Shown here: positions 7,451 through 10,458 of the stretch, one piece after another
Position numbering within the stretch: position 1 is the stretch's first letter
How the letters are laid out: every line of letters starts with the position of its first letter
NCBI GenBank assembly: GCA_903905685.1
Contig: CAIVHI010000114.1
Coordinates: forward strand, 1 to 10,458
Source: an uncultured Bacteroidota bacterium
GTDB taxonomy: Bacteria > Bacteroidota > Bacteroidia > Chitinophagales > Chitinophagaceae
Direction of reading: 5' to 3'
Length of the DNA: 10,458 bases
The notes under the pieces: generated by a model
Databases searched by the model: none
What the model was told of the DNA's origin: nothing
The model's input: the letters and a program-made list of their open reading frames with translations, nothing else
Translations under genes and position numbers: made by a program

Positions 7451-7469
7451 GAGTTTTGGTTTCCAACTC
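7451..7469. terminator. Possible weak hairpin between convergent genes
   Basis: GAGTTTTGG (7451-7459) can pair with CCAACTC (7463-7469) if two T residues bulge, leaving a 3-nt loop. It sits in the 43-bp gap between the convergent cvfB and beta-barrel genes. Neither side has a T-tract, so termination by it is doubtful. Confidence 0.2.
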
Positions 7470-7475
7470 TAAACG

Positions 7476-8147
7476 CTAAAACCTGTAACAGATTCCACCA
7501 CTCACCAAGCCTCTGTAACCCAGACCCAGTTCGAGATAAAACGCCAATGGGCCACCAAAACGGAGACCCACCGGGGAGAACTGCATATTAGGATATACGT
7601 GGGTTTCGGAATAATGGCTCGTTGGTACCAAACTGGTAGAGTAGCCATAGAAATAGGCTTGATCGGGAATGCCCGAATTGAAATTGTAAGTCATATTTTC
7701 AATGGACGCCCCTATCCCACCCATTCCGTAAAACGTAAACCTTGGGGTTGAAATGTACCTAACCGCGACTTCGCCTGCTACCGTATAAACACTGCGGACA
7801 TAGCTGCCGGAAACCCCGTCGTATCCATTAAACGGCCCATGTTCATTGCCATATGACAACTGCCCGGTAGCGGTCTCGAATCCGCCGGCAATGCGGAGCG
7901 ATACCCTATTGCGCTTGAAAAACTTGACAGTCAGGTATTGACCACCGGTAAAAAACGACGGGAATGACACGAAAGACGAGGCAGGCCCGTTGAAAACGCC
8001 TAGCATGCCGAGAATTTGGTTGGATGTGAGGATACCATCCGAGAGGTAGATTTCCTTAAATCCAAACCCCGAGCCATCCTGAGCATGGGTCCTTGGGGCA
8101 AGGCCCACAAGTGCGATGAAAATCAATAGGCCTTTACAGGATTTCAT
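7476..8147 (-). CDS. Predicted outer-membrane beta-barrel protein of unknown function
   Basis: 223 residues. A signal peptide is clear: MKSCKG, the hydrophobic LLIFIALVGLA, then cleavage probably after THA (residue 22), leaving about 201 residues. The mature part alternates aromatic/hydrophobic and small polar residues in strand-like blocks, for example YLTVKFFKRNRVSLRIAGGF, RFTFYGMGGIGASIENMTY and LAFYLELGLGYRGLVSGGICYRF. It ends in a terminal Phe, a common signal for outer-membrane insertion. Together these suggest a small barrel of roughly eight strands, similar in kind to OmpA/OmpX-like or PorT-like barrels. I do not recognise a specific family and assign no function. It is divergent from the DUF1573 gene (179-bp gap, no convincing TAnnTTTG box on this strand) and convergent with cvfB. 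Confidence 0.75.
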   Translation of the reverse strand: MKSCKGLLIFIALVGLAPRTHAQDGSGFGFKEIYLSDGILTSNQILGMLGVFNGPASSFVSFPSFFTGGQYLTVKFFKRNRVSLRIAGGFETATGQLSYGNEHGPFNGYDGVSGSYVRSVYTVAGEVAVRYISTPRFTFYGMGGIGASIENMTYNFNSGIPDQAYFYGYSTSLVPTSHYSETHVYPNMQFSPVGLRFGGPLAFYLELGLGYRGLVSGGICYRF

Positions 8148-8326
8148 ACCAAATTTTTTGTATTATGTTGACAAAAAGCGTGCCGGAGTACCGAGGCAAA
8201 TTTTTGGGATAACATTGGTATCCATAAATGGAGAACGCCGCTATCATATGGAAAGAGGCGCTACGTTGGGAAAATACCGGTTTTTGAAATGTTTTTTCTA
8301 CTTTTATGCTGTTGATAACCGGAAAC

Positions 8327-8809
8327 ATGAAAAAAACCTTCTTCTTGGCATCGGCCATTGCGTTATTGCCATTGGCAACTATGGCCGCCAAACACTCCCA
8401 CCACACCAAGGTTCATCATCGCCCTGGCCAGACGGCGGCTGTAACCAAAGGAGCGGTGATTACTTTTAAGGATGGTGCCACTGCCGACCTCAAAAAGGTT
8501 AAGAAAGACAGCAGGATTACGAAGGTCTTCCAATTCAAGAATACGGGTGACAAACCCCTGTTTATAGACAATGTGCGTTGTTTCTGCTCCTGTGTAAATC
8601 TGACCTGGGATGTGGAGCCTGTATTGCCGGGTGGAAAAGGACACGTTTACGTTACATTCGATGCGCATGGCATCACCGGAGACTTCTTCAAAGAGATCAA
8701 CATCCTCTCCAATGCAGTGAAGCCTGAATTTGAGAAATACACGACCATTATTATTTCGGGCACAGTAGAGGCGGAGTCTTATAATGCCCCCGATTTGGCA
8801 GGAAAATAA
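8327..8809 (+). CDS. Secreted DUF1573 domain protein
   Basis: 160 residues. A signal peptide (MKKTFFLASAIALLPLATMAA, about 1-21) is followed by a short His/Lys-rich segment (KHSHHTKVHHRPG) and a single DUF1573 domain, an Ig-like beta-sandwich common in Bacteroidota exported proteins. Domain marks: ITFKDGATADLKKVKKDS, VFQFKNTGDKPLFIDNV, then LPGGKGHVYVTFDAHGITGDFFKEINILSNA. The usual CGCT-like cysteine motif is replaced here by CFCSC (Cys85, Cys87, Cys89). No lipobox cysteine follows the signal, so the protein is probably periplasmic or secreted rather than a lipoprotein. The role of DUF1573 proteins is not established. The ATG at 8327 is preferred over one at 8306 because it gives a standard signal peptide. 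TACTTTTA at 8299-8306 is a one-mismatch -7 box without a well-placed TTG. Confidence 0.87.
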   Translation: MKKTFFLASAIALLPLATMAAKHSHHTKVHHRPGQTAAVTKGAVITFKDGATADLKKVKKDSRITKVFQFKNTGDKPLFIDNVRCFCSCVNLTWDVEPVLPGGKGHVYVTFDAHGITGDFFKEINILSNAVKPEFEKYTTIIISGTVEAESYNAPDLAGK

Positions 8810-8885
8810 TCTTCCTCCAATTTGGTCTCCATTACTTCACGCGGTAGCCACAGCGCCCCGAATATTCAAAAAACAAACTGTCTCA

Positions 8886-9836
8886 ATGGTATACACCGGA
8901 ATGCCATGGTTCAGGTTGATAAGGTGGAAGAACCTGTGCATCATTTTTGCTTCCCAGTTCTTGGTGTGGTACTTTGTGGTGCTACCCGTTAAGCCCCAAT
9001 ATTTGGGCTTAACCAATTTTTTGATATTGGTGGCGTCCACGCTCCTCATTGCAGCTTCGGGCTACATCATCAACGATTATTTCGACATCAAAATCGACAA
9101 CATCAATCGCCCCCAACAGGTAGTTTTGGGAAAAACGATTCAACCCCGGAAGGCCATCGCGATTCATTCCATACTGAATGCAATAGCATTATTTATGTCG
9201 GGATATTTGGCCGTATTGGAACATCGCCCCTTCTTACCTCTCGTACAACTATCCTGCACTATTTTGTTGTGGTTCTATTCCACCCATTTCAAGAAAGCCT
9301 ACATCATTGGAAATGTAGTCGTTTCTTGGCTCACGGCATTGTCGGTTTTGCTGCCCGCGCTTTACGAACCTGCAATTTTCAACACTTCAGGCGGTTTTAT
9401 GCCGCAGATTGGCAAGAATCACGCGGCGCCACTGGCGGTTGTATTGAACTATGCCTATTTTGCCTTTATTATGAACTGGATGCGGGAAATAGTGAAAGAC
9501 ATGGAAGACTGCATTGGCGACGCTGCCGAGGGGTGCGTCACTATGCCGATTTTGAAAGGTCTGCGGTACTCTGTTCGATTCACAATTGTATTGGCATCAT
9601 TCTCGGTTTTACCGCTTTTGGTGGTTGCTTATTTGGCGTTTCGTCAGGACCAATGGCTGCTTTCGGCCTATTTGCCTTTCGTTTTGGCACTGCCTATCAT
9701 ATGGTGGTGCGTGAACTTGGTTGGTGCCAAGGTGCAAGCCGATTTCATGCGGAGTAGCCGTATGCTGAAAATCATCATGATTTTTGGATTGGGATCACTA
9801 CCCGTTTTTTATTTGCAAACATTAATCAACAGATGA
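8886..9836 (+). CDS. UbiA-family prenyltransferase
   Basis: 316-residue polytopic inner-membrane protein with about eight or nine hydrophobic helices. UbiA enzymes transfer a polyprenyl diphosphate chain onto an acceptor, using two Asp-rich motifs that bind Mg-diphosphate. Motif 1 is seen as NDYFDIKIDNINRP (Asn63, Asp64, Asp67, Asp71). Motif 2 is EIVKDMEDCIGDAAEG (Glu201, Asp205, Asp208, Asp212). A YSTHFKK loop (131-137) lies between them. Homologues in this phylum are often named geranylgeranylglycerol-phosphate geranylgeranyltransferase, but the acceptor cannot be read from sequence, and a quinone, heme or lipid acceptor remains possible. The open frame reaches back to 8784 inside the DUF1573 gene. 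Starts at 8886 (MVYTGMPWF) or 8901 (MPWFRLIRW) place the first helix normally; 8886 is given, 8901 is about equally likely. It lies 76 nt after the DUF1573 gene, with no terminator between, and its TGA overlaps the maf ATG. Confidence 0.9.
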   Translation: MVYTGMPWFRLIRWKNLCIIFASQFLVWYFVVLPVKPQYLGLTNFLILVASTLLIAASGYIINDYFDIKIDNINRPQQVVLGKTIQPRKAIAIHSILNAIALFMSGYLAVLEHRPFLPLVQLSCTILLWFYSTHFKKAYIIGNVVVSWLTALSVLLPALYEPAIFNTSGGFMPQIGKNHAAPLAVVLNYAYFAFIMNWMREIVKDMEDCIGDAAEGCVTMPILKGLRYSVRFTIVLASFSVLPLLVVAYLAFRQDQWLLSAYLPFVLALPIIWWCVNLVGAKVQADFMRSSRMLKIIMIFGLGSLPVFYLQTLINR

Positions 9837-10399
9837 ACAACATCATATTGGCTTCGCAATCGCCAAGAAGGAAATGGCTGATGGAACTGGCCGAAATAGG
9901 GTTCACGGTGGAGATTCCCGACGTAGATGAGACCAATCCACCAGGGATGCCCGGCGAACGTGTACCTGTTTACTTGGCGGAATTGAAAGCCGATGCAGTT
10001 CTGGCCCGTGGCGCAGGGGGCACCGTTGTAGCTGCCGATACCGTTGTTTTGCTGGATGACGAGATTTTGGGCAAACCTCGGGATGCCGCCGACGCCGAAG
10101 CAATACTTGCCAAGCTGTCAGGCAGGAAACATACCGTCGTGACCGGTGTCTGTATTGCGAATTCGGACCGGCGGACGTCTTTTTCAGTGCAAACAGACGT
10201 ATATTTCAGGGTGCTCTCGCAAAGCCAAATAAGCCATTACGTGCATACCCATATGCCACTGGACAAAGCAGGCGCATATGCCATTCAGGAGTGGATAGGG
10301 TTGATAGGCATAGAGAAAATAGATGGCGACTATTACAATGTAATGGGGCTACCCATTGGGTCGGTCATTAAGGTTTTAGAGGAATATGAGCATCACTAA
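9833..10399 (+). CDS. maf: Maf-family nucleoside triphosphate pyrophosphatase (YhdE-like, dTTP/UTP)
   Basis: 188-residue cytosolic enzyme that hydrolyses the alpha-beta bond of nucleoside triphosphates, probably dTTP, UTP and modified pyrimidine nucleotides, to monophosphate and pyrophosphate. Signatures seen: the N-terminal LASQSPRRKWL phosphate loop (6-16), AADTVV with catalytic Asp69 (67-72), ILGKPRD (78-84), the GRKHTVVTGV turn (97-106) and DKAGAYAIQ (144-152). Arg13, Thr70, Lys81 and Gln152 fit the YhdE (dTTP/UTP) branch better than the YceF branch. The length is standard. The ATG at 9833 overlaps the prenyltransferase stop as ATGA, so translation is probably coupled. The next gene appears to begin inside the last codons of maf. 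The pyrophosphate it releases could in principle feed HppA, but nothing in the sequence links them. Confidence 0.95.
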   Translation: MNNIILASQSPRRKWLMELAEIGFTVEIPDVDETNPPGMPGERVPVYLAELKADAVLARGAGGTVVAADTVVLLDDEILGKPRDAADAEAILAKLSGRKHTVVTGVCIANSDRRTSFSVQTDVYFRVLSQSQISHYVHTHMPLDKAGAYAIQEWIGLIGIEKIDGDYYNVMGLPIGSVIKVLEEYEHH

Positions 10400-10458
10400 A
10401 CCAATGGATATGGAAACCGGTCAACAGTTTGGTATCGGCATACGTTTTTGGATAAGGG
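10386..10458 (+). CDS. 5' end of an unidentified gene following maf
   Basis: An open frame starts at ATG 10386 (MSITKPMDMETGQQFGIGI...), overlapping the end of maf by 14 bases in another frame, and stays open to the window edge (24 codons). An ATG at 10404 (MDMETGQQ) would instead start just after the maf stop. The visible residues are too few to recognise a family. The close packing after the overlapping prenyltransferase-maf pair suggests it continues the same operon. Confidence 0.45.
   Translation, partial: MSITKPMDMETGQQFGIGIRFWIR

Noticed and set aside
8116..8469. 117-residue plus-strand open frame across the divergent gap
   Set aside because: It overlaps the signal peptide regions of both flanking exported proteins in the wrong frames and has no recognisable domain.
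9833..10399. A functional pyrophosphate circuit linking Maf with HppA
   Set aside because: Maf releases pyrophosphate and HppA uses it, but they are over 3 kb apart in separate transcription units, and most biosynthetic reactions also make pyrophosphate; proximity here is not evidence.
1..10458. CRISPR array, insertion sequence, phage or defence genes
   Set aside because: No regularly spaced direct repeats, no transposase or integrase motifs, and every sizeable gene except the beta-barrel and the cut-off last frame has a recognised family; base composition is even throughout.

Overview
The window looks like ordinary chromosomal DNA of a member of the Bacteroidota, probably near the Chitinophagales/Sphingobacteriales, although the exact taxon cannot be read from it. 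The grounds are: promoter-like TTG-N21/23-TAnnTTTG elements upstream of lon and hppA; starts without a Shine-Dalgarno sequence and with AT-rich leaders; a SanA/YdcF-type protein, a K+-dependent membrane pyrophosphatase and a UbiA-family lipid prenyltransferase whose sequences resemble Bacteroidota versions; and a uniform, moderate GC content. I see no insertion sequence, phage gene, tRNA, rRNA or CRISPR array.

Layout. Positions 1-536 (-) hold the N-terminal ATPase part of the chaperone HtpG, cut by the window edge. A 383-bp divergent control region (537-919) separates it from lon (920-3343, +), so two protein-quality-control genes point away from each other. lon converges on a short SanA-like inner-membrane gene (3376-4014, -), and the terminator hairpin for lon is partly built from the last codons of that gene. 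Next, with its own promoter and a strong terminator, comes hppA (4239-6446, +), an ion-pumping membrane pyrophosphatase. It is followed by cvfB (6593-7432, +), an S1-domain RNA-binding protein. A signal-peptide-bearing predicted outer-membrane beta-barrel of unknown role (7476-8147, -) converges on cvfB. It is divergent from the last cluster: a secreted DUF1573 protein (8327-8809), a UbiA-family prenyltransferase (8886-9836), a Maf nucleotide pyrophosphatase (9833-10399) and the first codons of a further gene (from 10386). The last three overlap at their ends and are probably co-transcribed.

The genes are mostly housekeeping: protein folding and degradation, envelope, energy conservation from pyrophosphate, lipid prenylation and nucleotide-pool cleaning. 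I found no convincing new multi-gene system. The most informative details are the ion-gate residues of HppA (no Glu at either usual TM6 position, but a Glu in TM5), the promoter that fixes the lon start about 100 bp inside the longest open frame, the terminator shared with the end of the sanA-like gene, and an unusual Cys-x-Cys-x-Cys in the DUF1573 protein.
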